In this document: one piece after another, positions 41,706 to 49,770 of the stretch | Layout: each line of letters starts with the position of its first letter | How positions within the stretch are numbered: position 1 is the first letter of the stretch | Notes under the pieces: model-generated | Told to the model about the DNA's origin: nothing | Databases searched by the model: none | What the model saw: the letters and a program-made list of their open reading frames with translations, nothing else | Program-made: the position numbers and the translations under genes | Source of the DNA: Embleya sp045207655 | Lineage (GTDB): Bacteria > Actinomycetota > Actinomycetes > Streptomycetales > Streptomycetaceae | Length of the DNA: 64,000 nt | Direction: 5' to 3' | NCBI RefSeq assembly: GCF_045207655.1 | Contig: NZ_CP108785.1 | Span: 2,728,001-2,792,000 of the forward strand

Positions 41706-43204
41706 GTGTGCTTTCCGCTCTTGCGCCGCGCGCCGGCGCGGACGGCGAGGCCGGTGCCGACCAGTCCGAGGGAGAGCATGAGCAGCCCGCCGACCTGGGC
41801 ACCGGTCCTGGCGAGGCTTCCGCCGCCGCCCTTCGTGGTGCCGCCACCACCCGAGCTGCTCGTGCCGCCCGACACCGAACCGCCGGTGCCGGCGGCGGTG
41901 GTCGTGGTCGTCGCGGACGCGGTGATCGACGCGCTCGCGGTCTGGCTGAGCGAGGTGGTGGGTGTGGCGGACGTCGACGCGGACGGCGTTTGCGACCCGG
42001 TGTGAGTGGCCGAGCCGGTGGGCCCCGGGGTGCCGGAGTCGGTCGGCTTCGGCGAGGTCGTGGCGGTACCGGTCGGCTGGGTGGGGGCCTTGCCGAGGTC
42101 CCCGAGCGGGACGTCGGTCAGCACGAGCAGGGCCTGTGGGGTCGCGCGGCGCCATTGGTCGCGCTGGAAGTCCGGAATGCCCTCGGCCTGGGCCGAGGTG
42201 AGGGCCTCCGCGTTGTAGGCGATCGTGCCGACGTCCTTGGTCGCGGCGCCCGCGTTGTCGGTGGTGATCTGGTGCTTGGCCACCCACGCGGCGGCCTTGT
42301 CCGCCTCGGTCGGGAAGCCGGCCGCGTGCAGGGCCTGGCCGGCCAGGCCGGTGCTGTTGGTGTTCGATGCCGCGGTGGGTCCGGAGCCGCCGAACGAACC
42401 GTCCTCGCGCTGTTTGGACTTCAGCCAGTCCGCGCCCTTCCTCGCTGCGGCCGCGGCACCGACCGACTTGCTCTCGGTCGCCGCGGAGAGCAGCGCCTGC
42501 ACGGCCATGCCGGTCGAGTCCGGGTCCAGCACGGTGGTCGGGGTGTCCTGGCAGGTTGCGCCGGTGCTGCCCAACTGGCCCGGGTACAACCGGAATCCGC
42601 CGCTGGGGCACTGCTGCTTGATCAGGAAGTCCACCGCGCTCTGCGGCACCCCACCGCTGCGGGCCAGGCCCAGCACGGCCAGCGACTGCCCGAACGCGTT
42701 GCTCGAGTCGGGACTGCCGGTGAGCTTGTCCCGGATGCGACCCGCGTCGTCGCCGGCGTCCGCCCCGGCGATCAGGTCGAGCGTCTCCGCGCGCATGTCC
42801 AGGTCGCCGAACCTGGTCGGATCGCGGTCGGCGACCACGGCGGCGAAGAGTACCTTCGCGGTGGCACCCGCGATCCGCGAGCCGGGCATGCCCCACTCCT
42901 CGGCGCTGTTGTACTTGCGGATGTTGGCGGCCACCGCGTCCGCCGCGGCCTTGAGCGCGACGGGCTGCGAGCGGGTGGCCGACAACGCCATCATCGTGTC
43001 GATGGTCAGGCCCCAGTCGGAGCCGGCGAAGCCCGGTATGCCGCCGTCGACCAGTTCCCCGGCCTGCCATTTCGCCGCCGCGACGGCGTTGTCGGCGTGC
43101 GGGTTCGCGGCGTCTGCCGACGCGGAGAAGACGGGGGAGGCCGCGACCAGGACCGCGCCGCAGACCGCGACGGCGCCGGTGTTCCTCACGGTGAGCCAGG
43201 ACAT
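41702..43204 (-). CDS. Alpha/alpha-barrel repeat protein (transcobalamin alpha-domain-like), LARTG-anchored
   Basis: A 500-residue secreted protein. A signal peptide ends near ADA-AN (about 33). About 330 residues follow with prenyltransferase/squalene-cyclase-type repeats: DWGLTIDTMMAL, SSNAFGQSLAVLGLAR, SGGFRLYPG, DPDSTGMAVQALL, DGSFGG and NTNSTGLAGQAL. The tail is a Ser/Thr/Gly linker and a sorting signal LARTG, a hydrophobic helix and a basic end. The repeat barrel is the fold of the N-terminal half of animal intrinsic factor and transcobalamin. It is the first gene after the riboswitch, coupled (ATGA) to the DUF4430 gene. Probable surface cobalamin-capture protein; the LAxTG signal suggests a sortase E substrate. 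Confidence 0.83.
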   Translation of the reverse strand: MSWLTVRNTGAVAVCGAVLVAASPVFSASADAANPHADNAVAAAKWQAGELVDGGIPGFAGSDWGLTIDTMMALSATRSQPVALKAAADAVAANIRKYNSAEEWGMPGSRIAGATAKVLFAAVVADRDPTRFGDLDMRAETLDLIAGADAGDDAGRIRDKLTGSPDSSNAFGQSLAVLGLARSGGVPQSAVDFLIKQQCPSGGFRLYPGQLGSTGATCQDTPTTVLDPDSTGMAVQALLSAATESKSVGAAAAARKGADWLKSKQREDGSFGGSGPTAASNTNSTGLAGQALHAAGFPTEADKAAAWVAKHQITTDNAGAATKDVGTIAYNAEALTSAQAEGIPDFQRDQWRRATPQALLVLTDVPLGDLGKAPTQPTGTATTSPKPTDSGTPGPTGSATHTGSQTPSASTSATPTTSLSQTASASITASATTTTTAAGTGGSVSGGTSSSGGGGTTKGGGGSLARTGAQVGGLLMLSLGLVGTGLAVRAGARRKSGKHT

Positions 43205-43269
43205 CGATGGGACCCTTCCGAGACCAACGCGTCCCGGGAGCCGACCGATGCCGGGCATCGGTCGGGGGT

Positions 43270-43425
43270 CCGGGCCTCAGCGTGTAGTCCACGACAGCTG
43301 GAGCCTTCAATTCGTACGCACCCAGGCATTCCGACTCGCGGCGGCCTGTCGGCCACCGCCTACGGTTGCGGGTCAGTGCCGGATTTCGACCGGCTTCCCC
43401 TGGGTTTCGAACTATGAAGTTGAGG
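43270..43425 (-). ncRNA. Cobalamin riboswitch 1 (B12-uptake operon)
   Basis: On the minus strand the core reads GGGGAAGCCGGTCGAAATCC followed by GGCACTGACCCGCAACCGTA (43361-43399 on the plus strand). This is the conserved B12 box and neighbouring elements. The later GAGTCGGAATGCCTGGGTG corresponds to the conserved 3' elements. It ends about 70 bases before the start at 43204. Confidence 0.9.
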
Positions 43426-43427
43426 GT

Positions 43428-43479
43428 GCCGACACACGTCGGCATGTGCAGCATACGGAGCATTCCGGCTGTCGGACAA
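43428..43479 (-). promoter_or_regulatory. Promoter of the B12-uptake operon, with inverted repeat at the transcript start
   Basis: On the minus strand TTGTCC (43479-43474) and TATGCT (43455-43450) are spaced by 18 bases, with a start expected near 43443. GCCGAC (43428-43433) and GTCGGC (43438-43443) form an inverted repeat exactly at that point. Confidence 0.6.
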
Positions 43480-43580
43480 CAGCACGAGCGGGCGATCACG
43501 GTGCCGTTCGTCACCAACCGTGAGCCCGCGGCGGACAATCGCGCACCGTTCGGGCGCGCGTGGCCGCCGGGACGACCCCG

Positions 43581-43620
43581 GACCGCCGGGGCGGGGCGCG
43601 CCTGCCCCGCCCCGGCGGTC
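43581..43620 (-). terminator. Terminator of metE
   Basis: A perfect 17-bp stem (43581-43597 with 43604-43620) and a 6-base loop, 6 bases past the metE stop codon. Confidence 0.8.
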
Positions 43621-43625
43621 TCGAC

Positions 43626-45950
43626 TCAGGACGCGGCGTCGGGGAGCGTCGCCCGTACCTCGCGCGCCGCCGCCACCAGGTTCTCCAGCGAGGCGCGAAC
43701 CTCGGGCCAACCGCGGGTCTTGAGGCCGCAGTCGGGGTTGACCCACAGCCGCTCGGCGGGGATCGCGGTCAACCCCTCGCGCAGCAGAGCGCTCACCTCC
43801 TCCGCACTCGGGACGCGCGGGGAGTGGATGTCGTACACACCGGGACCGGCCTCGCGCGGGTAGCCGTGGGCGGCGAGTTCCCGGGCGACCTGCATGTGCG
43901 AACGGGCGGCCTCCAGGCTGATCACGTCGGCGTCGAGGTCGTCGATCGCCTGCACGATGTCGCCGAACTCGGCGTAGCACATGTGCGTGTGGATCTGGGT
44001 GGCCGCGTGCACGCCGGAGGTGGTCAGCCGGAACGACTCGGTGGCCCAGGCCAGGTATTCGGCGCGGTCCGCGACGCGCAGCGGCAACGTCTCGCGCAGC
44101 GCGGGTTCGTCCACCTGGATGACCGAACCACCGGCTGCCTCCAGGTCGTCGACCTCGTCGCGCAGCGCCAGGGCGACCTGCCGGGCGGTGGTTCCGAGCG
44201 GCTGGTCGTCGCGCACGAACGACCACGCGAGCATCGTGACGGGTCCGGTGAGCATGCCCTTGACGGGGCGGTCGGACAACGACTGGGCGAACGAGGTCCA
44301 GCGCACGGTCATCGGCTCGGGACGGGAGATGTCGCCGGCCAGGATCGGCGGGCGCACGTACCGGGTGCCGTAGGACTGGACCCAGCCGTGCCGGGTGGCC
44401 ACGTATCCGGTGAGTCGTTCGGCGAAGTACTGCACCATGTCGTTGCGTTCGGCCTCGCCATGCACCAGGACGTCGATCCCGGCCTTCTCCTGGAAGGAGA
44501 TCACGTCGCGGATCTCGGACTCGATGCGTTCCTCGTAGCCCGCCTCGTCGATGCGTCCGGCGCGCAGATCGGCGCGGGCGGTGCGCAGTTCGCCGGTCTG
44601 CGGAAAGGAGCCGATCGTGGTCGTGGGCAGCAACGGCAGCCCCAGGTGCGCGCGTTGGGTCGTGGCGCGCTCGGCGTAGGGCAGGCTGCGCCGGCCGTCC
44701 GCGTCGGTGACCGCGGCGGCGCGGGCGCGTACGGCGGGGTCGTGGGTCAGCGCGGAGGCCTTGCGCGCGGCCAGGTCGGCCCGGTTGGCGGCGAGGTGGG
44801 TCGCGATGATGTCCGTGCCCTGGCCCAGGCCGCGGGCCAACGTGACGATCTCCTCGGTCTTTTGCCGGGCGAAGGCGAGCCATCGGGAGATCTGCGGGTC
44901 GATATCGCGCTCGTCGCCGGCGTCCAGGGGCACATGCAACAGGGAGCAGGACGCGGCCACGTCGACGCGCTCGGCCAGGCCCAGCAGGGTGCCCAGGGTG
45001 GCCAGCGACCTGCCGAGGTCGTTGATCCACACGTTGCGCCCGTCGACGACGCCGGCGACCAGGCGCTTGCCGGGCAGTCCGCCGACGGCGGCCAGGGCGT
45101 CCAGGTTGGCGCACGCGGCTCCGGTGAAGTCGAGGGCGAGCCCCTCGATCGGCGCCTTGGCCAGGATCGGCAACGCCTCGCCGAGGCGGTCGAAGTACGA
45201 GGCGACCAGCAGCCTGGGCCGGTCCGCGAGCGCGCCGAGGTCGCGGTAGGCGCGCGCGATGGCGTTGAGTTCGGCGAAGCTGCGGTCCTGGACCAGCGCG
45301 GGTTCGTCCAGTTGCACCCACTCGGCGCCGGCCGCGCGCAGATCGGCGAGCACCTCGGCGTACACCGGCAGCAGTCGGTCCAACAGGGTCAGCGGCTGGA
45401 AGTCGGCCGCGACACCGGGCGCGGGCTTGGCGAGCAGCAGATAGGTGATCGGGCCGACCAGTACGGGCCGGGCGGTGACGCCCTGTGCCACGGCCTCCTC
45501 GAACTCGGCGACCTGCTTGCGGGAGTTCGCGGAGAACACGGTGTCGGGGCCGAGTTCGGGGACCAGGTAGTGGTAGTTCGTGTCGAACCACTTGGTCATC
45601 TCCAGCGGCGCCACCTCCTGGGTGCCGCGCGCCATCGCGAAGTAGCCGTCCAGGGCGTCGGCTTCGACGGCCGCACGGTGGCGGGGCGGGATCGCGCCGA
45701 CCATCACGGTGGTGTCCAGGACGTGGTCGTAGAGCGAGAAGTCACCGGTGGGCACCTCGTGCACGCCGGCATCGGCGAGCCGATCGCGGTTGGCGCGGCG
45801 CAGTTCGGCCGCGGTGTCGCGAAGCCCGTCGGCGGTGACCCGACCGGCCCAGTAGCCCTCGATGGCCTTCTTCAACTCCCGGCGCGGGCCCTGTCGGGGG
45901 TAGCCGTACACGGTGGCGCGGGTTGCCGCGGCTGCGGACTTGGTGGTCAC
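43626..45950 (-). CDS. metE: Cobalamin-independent methionine synthase
   Basis: A 774-residue enzyme that transfers the methyl group of 5-methyltetrahydropteroyl-triglutamate to homocysteine. Both barrels are intact. The catalytic zinc ligands can be seen as His and Cys in HTHMCYAEFGD, a downstream Glu, and Cys in NPDCGLKTRGW. The TTTIGSFPQT strand opens the C-terminal barrel. GTG start at 45950 with AAGGAGAG upstream. A cobalamin riboswitch lies in the leader, so it should be off when B12 allows the MetH route. Confidence 0.97.
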   Translation of the reverse strand: MTTKSAAAATRATVYGYPRQGPRRELKKAIEGYWAGRVTADGLRDTAAELRRANRDRLADAGVHEVPTGDFSLYDHVLDTTVMVGAIPPRHRAAVEADALDGYFAMARGTQEVAPLEMTKWFDTNYHYLVPELGPDTVFSANSRKQVAEFEEAVAQGVTARPVLVGPITYLLLAKPAPGVAADFQPLTLLDRLLPVYAEVLADLRAAGAEWVQLDEPALVQDRSFAELNAIARAYRDLGALADRPRLLVASYFDRLGEALPILAKAPIEGLALDFTGAACANLDALAAVGGLPGKRLVAGVVDGRNVWINDLGRSLATLGTLLGLAERVDVAASCSLLHVPLDAGDERDIDPQISRWLAFARQKTEEIVTLARGLGQGTDIIATHLAANRADLAARKASALTHDPAVRARAAAVTDADGRRSLPYAERATTQRAHLGLPLLPTTTIGSFPQTGELRTARADLRAGRIDEAGYEERIESEIRDVISFQEKAGIDVLVHGEAERNDMVQYFAERLTGYVATRHGWVQSYGTRYVRPPILAGDISRPEPMTVRWTSFAQSLSDRPVKGMLTGPVTMLAWSFVRDDQPLGTTARQVALALRDEVDDLEAAGGSVIQVDEPALRETLPLRVADRAEYLAWATESFRLTTSGVHAATQIHTHMCYAEFGDIVQAIDDLDADVISLEAARSHMQVARELAAHGYPREAGPGVYDIHSPRVPSAEEVSALLREGLTAIPAERLWVNPDCGLKTRGWPEVRASLENLVAAAREVRATLPDAAS

Positions 45951-46109
45951 GGAACTCTCCTTCGCGAGCTGTCTCCGGAATCCCGGGACGGATCGAGGGC
46001 GCGAAGGGAGGGCAAGCCGCGGGGCCGTTTCGGCGCTGTCGCGCACGTGTGCCACCGGGTTGTCCGCCGACCCGCCCACGAGGTCACCGAGATCACCGTG
46101 CGCCTCGTC

Positions 46110-46325
46110 GGCACACGGGCAGTGGCAGGTCTTCGGACTCGTGGGCGCGTCCACCGAAAGGGCGGACTCCTACTGGCCGTCGCTTCCCGGGCCCGACTCG
46201 GGCCCAGTGCTGTTGACGGCGGTCGTTCCCACTCACCGCTGCGGGGCAGTCCCGGATTCACACCGGGTTCCCTCTTACGACGCGCCTGCCTGGCGGGCAG
46301 GGCGAACCGACTGCGTCCGTCAGCT
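46110..46325 (-). ncRNA. Cobalamin riboswitch 2 (metE leader)
   Basis: On the minus strand GAGGGAACCCGGTGTGAATC and CCGGGACTGCCCCGCAGCGG mark the core (46228-46275 on the plus strand), and CGAGTCCGAAGACCTGCCAC near 46122-46141 is the classic 3' B12 element. It lies about 160 bases ahead of the metE start, leaving room for an expression platform. It is not a copy of riboswitches 1 and 3. Confidence 0.93.
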
Positions 46326-46534
46326 TAGCCGGCGATGGGCGCGTTCGGCAGGCGAGTCCACCCGGTGGACGGTGAAACGAGGTACGCGCGACGCGGACGC
46401 CGATCGGGCAGGCGTGCGCGGTCCGTTCCCGGCGTTCGTTCCGACCGAATCACGCGCGTCGGCGATGACCCGGCGGAACGAACGCGGTCGCGGAGCCGAA
46501 GACGACCTCGCTTCGGATCCGGCGTCGGCCGGCC
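46326..46534. other. Gap between metE leader and DUF4430 paralogue
   Basis: No credible gene. It must contain the metE promoter on the minus strand and the end of the DUF4430 transcript. No clear terminator stem was found. Confidence 0.35.
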
Positions 46535-47068
46535 CTACGGGCGCGTGGGGGCCACGCGCGGTGGCGGGTTGGTGGTCGACGTCTTGTCCTTGGAGAAGGA
46601 CCAGCCCTCGAAGCTGCCCAGCGGGGGCTTGCGGTTGCTCGCGCCCCACGAGCTGTAGGTCCAGGTGCCGTTGTTCGGCGCGTGCCAGTACGACCAATAC
46701 GCCGACGCCGGAGGGGTGTTGACGCAGGGCTCGGTGTCCGTGCCGGGCTTGCCCTCGATCCGGCAGATGAACGCCTCGCCCCACCGGTTCGTGCCCTGGA
46801 TCTGGAAGCCGGCGTTCTTGAGCGCGGCCAGACCGGTGGCCTGATCGCCGGGCGCGCAGCGGGTGAGCGTGGCGCCGCCGAGTTCCTGGAAGTCGACGAT
46901 CACGGTCACCCCGTTGGCGTCCGGGCAGACGCCGGCGGAGCCCTTGGTGGGGTCGATGGCGTAGGCGGCGGGTGCGCTCACGGTGATCTGGGCGGTGGCG
47001 GGCAGCAGGAGAAGGGCGAGTGCCCCGACCAGCCGGCCTATTCGAGCCTTGTTCCCACGAAATTTCAC
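46535..47068 (-). CDS. DUF4430-type secreted protein, unanchored paralogue
   Basis: A 177-residue paralogue of the protein at 40671-41705. The signal peptide and folded domain align block by block (VIVDFQELGG, ALKNAGF, GEAFICRIEGKPG, YWSYWHAPNNGTWTYS, GSFEGWSFSKDKT). It stops at PPPRVAPTRP, exactly where the paralogue begins its long linker and membrane helix. It is therefore predicted to be released or soluble. GTG start at 47068 with AAGGGA upstream. Its leader is a near-copy of riboswitch 1, so it should be induced by B12 shortage and may act as a diffusible B12 carrier. Confidence 0.82.
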   Translation of the reverse strand: MKFRGNKARIGRLVGALALLLLPATAQITVSAPAAYAIDPTKGSAGVCPDANGVTVIVDFQELGGATLTRCAPGDQATGLAALKNAGFQIQGTNRWGEAFICRIEGKPGTDTEPCVNTPPASAYWSYWHAPNNGTWTYSSWGASNRKPPLGSFEGWSFSKDKTSTTNPPPRVAPTRP

Positions 47069-47199
47069 GTGCGGATTCCCTTCGTGCGACGGGCGTCGGC
47101 ACGAGCGGCGAAACCGATGCCGACCGGGCCGAGCGATGTTCCTCACAGGACCGCCGACCCCCGGCATCGCGCCGACGAGACACCGCCGGACGTGAAATC

Positions 47200-47346
47200 C
47201 GGGCTTCAGCGTGCAGTCCACGACAGCTGGAGCCTTAAACTCGTACGAATCCAGGCATTCCGACTCGCGGCGGCCTGTCGGCCACCGCCTACGGTTGCGG
47301 GTCAGCGCCGGATTTCGACCGGCTTCCCCTGGATTGCGAACTATGC
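47200..47346 (-). ncRNA. Cobalamin riboswitch 3, near-duplicate of riboswitch 1
   Basis: The core (47285-47325 on the plus strand) repeats riboswitch 1 with only a few substitutions over about 130 bases, including the GTCCACGACAGCTGGAGCCT block at 47215-47234. It precedes the DUF4430 paralogue by about 130 bases. Confidence 0.9.
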
Positions 47347-47355
47347 GGTTGTGTC

Positions 47356-47412
47356 GCCGACCCGGACCGGGTCGGCTTGCGGAGCGTACGAGATGAGCCG
47401 CTCGTCGTACAA
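47356..47412 (-). promoter_or_regulatory. Promoter of the DUF4430 paralogue, with inverted repeat
   Basis: On the minus strand TTGTAC (47412-47407) and TACGCT (47388-47383) are spaced by 18 bases, the same architecture as at 43428-43479. GCCGACCCGG (47356-47365) and CCGGGTCGGC (47367-47376) form a perfect repeat next to the expected start. Confidence 0.55.
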
Positions 47413-47573
47413 CGGGTCGCGCGAGCAACGCACGGTGCCGTTCGTCACCGGGTGGGAGGCGCCGCCCGGGAGGCGCCGGCCGAAAAGCGTCGGCCGCAGC
47501 GGCACCGCCCTGAAGGTCGGCCGACACGGTGGCCGGCCTGGGGGTGGGCCGCGGCGCCGGCGCGCGCCGCCGC

Positions 47574-47945
47574 TCAGGTGGGTTCGTCCACCCGATACCC
47601 CGGCACGGACGGCCACCGCACCGTGAGCACCACCGACTCCTCCTCGGCCGCCCAGGAGTGGTCGACACCGCGACCCCACACCACGTAGTCGCCCTGCTTC
47701 GCCAACAACACGCTGCGGCCCGGCAGTTCGACCCGGAACCGGCCGCTGATCAGGATCAGCAGCGCGGTCCGCGCCTCACCGGTCACCCACTCGGCGCGCG
47801 CGTCGCCGGGCGGGTGCACGCCCCACTTGATCTCCACCGCCTCGCTGTGCCGAGGATCGCCGACGTCCTTGAAATGGCCGAGCAGCCACCCCCGGTCCAG
47901 CGCCGCGTCCGGGCCCGCGTTGCCCACGTACACGCTGTCGTTCAT
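47574..47945 (-). CDS. Cupin-fold protein
   Basis: A 123-residue single-domain protein with the beta-barrel pattern of cupins (LLILISGRFRVELPGR and GDYVVWGRGVDHSW, where the His could bind metal). No reaction can be assigned. The ATG at 47945 is 42 bases from the next gene on the same strand, so the two may form an operon with the LtrA-like gene. Confidence 0.75.
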   Translation of the reverse strand: MNDSVYVGNAGPDAALDRGWLLGHFKDVGDPRHSEAVEIKWGVHPPGDARAEWVTGEARTALLILISGRFRVELPGRSVLLAKQGDYVVWGRGVDHSWAAEEESVVLTVRWPSVPGYRVDEPT

Positions 47946-47987
47946 GGCCGGGGACGCTAGCAGAGCAGGCTCCCCGGCCCCGAAGAG

Positions 47988-49325
47988 TCAGGCAGCCGCG
48001 GTCACCTGCCGCGCGTCCGGCTCCTGCGTTGCGCGGACCTGGCGGAGGTGGTCGGACACGGTCATGACGACGAGGAGCACCGTGGCGGCCGCGAGTACCG
48101 CCCAGCCCGCGCCCGCGACGGACGCGATGAGGGGTACCGCCACCACCGCGGTGACGATGTGTCCCTGGACCGGGCCGGTGGCCAGCACGAAGCGGTGCCA
48201 CGCGTGACCCGCCAGGAAGGTGGCCAAGCCGGTCCCCAGCCACCAACGGTTCGTGTCGCCGCCCAGGTGATGGATGGCGTCCGAGATGCCCGCCGCGATC
48301 AGCACGATGCCCGCGATCATCACCGCGTGGGCCAGGCCGAACGCCACGTAGCCGAGCATCTGTCGACGCTCGACCGAGGCCTCCGACATGGCGCGCACGG
48401 TGCGTTCGTCGTCGCCGCCGAAGTATGTCCACCAGATGCCGGTGGCGACCGCGATGCCGAGCAGGATGCCCCCCGCGAGCTTCCAGTCGACCGGTCGACC
48501 GCCCGCTCCGATGCCGACGGCCACGACCGATTCGCCGAGCACGATCAGGATGATCAGGCCGTGCCGCTCGACGAAGTGGTGCGGCTCGACCACGAAGCCG
48601 CGGATCCGACCGATCACCATCGACAGGTACATCACCACCACGGCCGCCACCCAGCAGGCCCAGGTGCCGGCGTCCGGCAGGTGCGGCGCGACCAGGATCA
48701 GCAGGCCGCCCGCCGCGTTGAACGGCGCCAGGCGCAGGATCCCGGAGCGGGCCGAGGGCTCGGACGCGGTCAGGAACAGCGCGACGTGCATCCCGACGGC
48801 GACCAGGAACGCGAGGCCGAATGCCCAGCCGTCCGGGTCGAACGCGTACGGAAGGTCCAGGCCCATCACGAAGAACGAGGTCATCGTGAGCGCCAGCAGC
48901 AGCCGGACCACCGTCGCGTCGGGGCGGACCGCGTTCGTCAACCAACTGAAGGCGCCGAACATCCACCACATCGCCGCCAGCGGCAACATGCCCTGGAGCA
49001 GCCCGGTCCAGCCCGGGTGCGACTCCACCTGGTGGGTGGCCTGGGTGAGCACGAACACGAAGACGAGGTCGAAGAACAACTCGATCGGGGTCACGCCGGT
49101 GGGCCGCTCGTTCTCGGCCGGCGTCTCGGTCGGGTCGTGCGGGAGTTCGAGCGGAATCTCGTAGCCGAGGTCGAGATCGGATCCGGATCCGGATCCGGAT
49201 CCGGATCCGGGCGTGGCTGCGGCTTCGGGTGCGGATCCGGCCGGCGGGGTCTTCGCGGATGCGGACTGCGCCGGTATCGAGGCGTCGATCCGATCGGGTT
49301 CACGGGGTGTCGAGGAGGGGCTCAT
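47988..49325 (-). CDS. LtrA-like (low temperature requirement) membrane protein
   Basis: A 445-residue integral membrane protein with about eleven helices. The family signature appears in the first helix (TPIELFFDLVFVFVLTQ) and in ERHGLIILIVLGESVVAVGIG. Role not established in bacteria. The N-terminal 85 residues are a disordered Ser/Pro/Gly tail containing five Gly-Ser pairs encoded by tandem GGATCC hexamers (49179-49208). Confidence 0.88.
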   Translation of the reverse strand: MSPSSTPREPDRIDASIPAQSASAKTPPAGSAPEAAATPGSGSGSGSGSDLDLGYEIPLELPHDPTETPAENERPTGVTPIELFFDLVFVFVLTQATHQVESHPGWTGLLQGMLPLAAMWWMFGAFSWLTNAVRPDATVVRLLLALTMTSFFVMGLDLPYAFDPDGWAFGLAFLVAVGMHVALFLTASEPSARSGILRLAPFNAAGGLLILVAPHLPDAGTWACWVAAVVVMYLSMVIGRIRGFVVEPHHFVERHGLIILIVLGESVVAVGIGAGGRPVDWKLAGGILLGIAVATGIWWTYFGGDDERTVRAMSEASVERRQMLGYVAFGLAHAVMIAGIVLIAAGISDAIHHLGGDTNRWWLGTGLATFLAGHAWHRFVLATGPVQGHIVTAVVAVPLIASVAGAGWAVLAAATVLLVVMTVSDHLRQVRATQEPDARQVTAAA

Positions 49326-49770
49326 GCGTTCGCTTTCGTGTGTCCCGGGGTGCGCCCATCGGGGGGCCGAGGCGCGGCACCGAAGTGCGATCCGACCGAG
49401 ATGCGACCCGGTCCGGAGTGGAGTCGCGCGCGTGCGCGGGCCCATCATCATCGCGACTTCCGCTTCGGCACAGGGGGATTCCGTCGCGTTCGCGATCGGC
49501 GTAGCCCGGGCACACGCCGCGGCGGGCCGGTAGTCCGGCCCGCCGCAGGTGTCCTGTCTACCCGTCGGAAGCGATCCGGGGCAGTGGCTCGCGTGTTCCG
49601 GCTACCCGGCACCGACGGCGGCCCGCGTATATCGGCTGTCCCGGGCCGACGCCCGCTCACGCGTGCGGGCCGTCGCGCCTCGCACGGGGCCGACGCGCAC
49701 CGGCCGCCCGAAACCGCGCGGACCGGTCGCCCCGAGCCCGCGCGGACCGACTACCCGAAGCGAGGCCCGC
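49326..49770. other. Gap with hairpin at 49519-49546
   Basis: 445 bases without a convincing gene; one 69-codon frame from 49324 overlaps the divergent start and has no ribosome site. A perfect 12-bp stem (GCGGCGGGCCGG at 49519-49530 with 49535-49546, loop TAGT) probably terminates the leftward YVTN gene. The stretch nearer 49326 should hold the LtrA-like promoter. Confidence 0.5.
49519..49546 (-). terminator. Hairpin, probable terminator of the YVTN/IPT gene
   Basis: Perfect 12-bp GC stem with 4-base loop, about 225 bases beyond the stop of the leftward gene at 49771 and facing the LtrA-like promoter region. Confidence 0.45.

Noticed and set aside
36759..43204. Biotin, cobalt or thiamine ECF transporter
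   Set aside because: A clear cobalamin riboswitch and transcobalamin-like proteins head the operon; no biotin, cobalt (CbiMN) or TPP signals are seen.
49324..49533. A 69-codon gene starting at 49324
   Set aside because: Its start overlaps the divergent LtrA-like start, it lacks a ribosome site, and its stop lies in a terminator-like hairpin loop.
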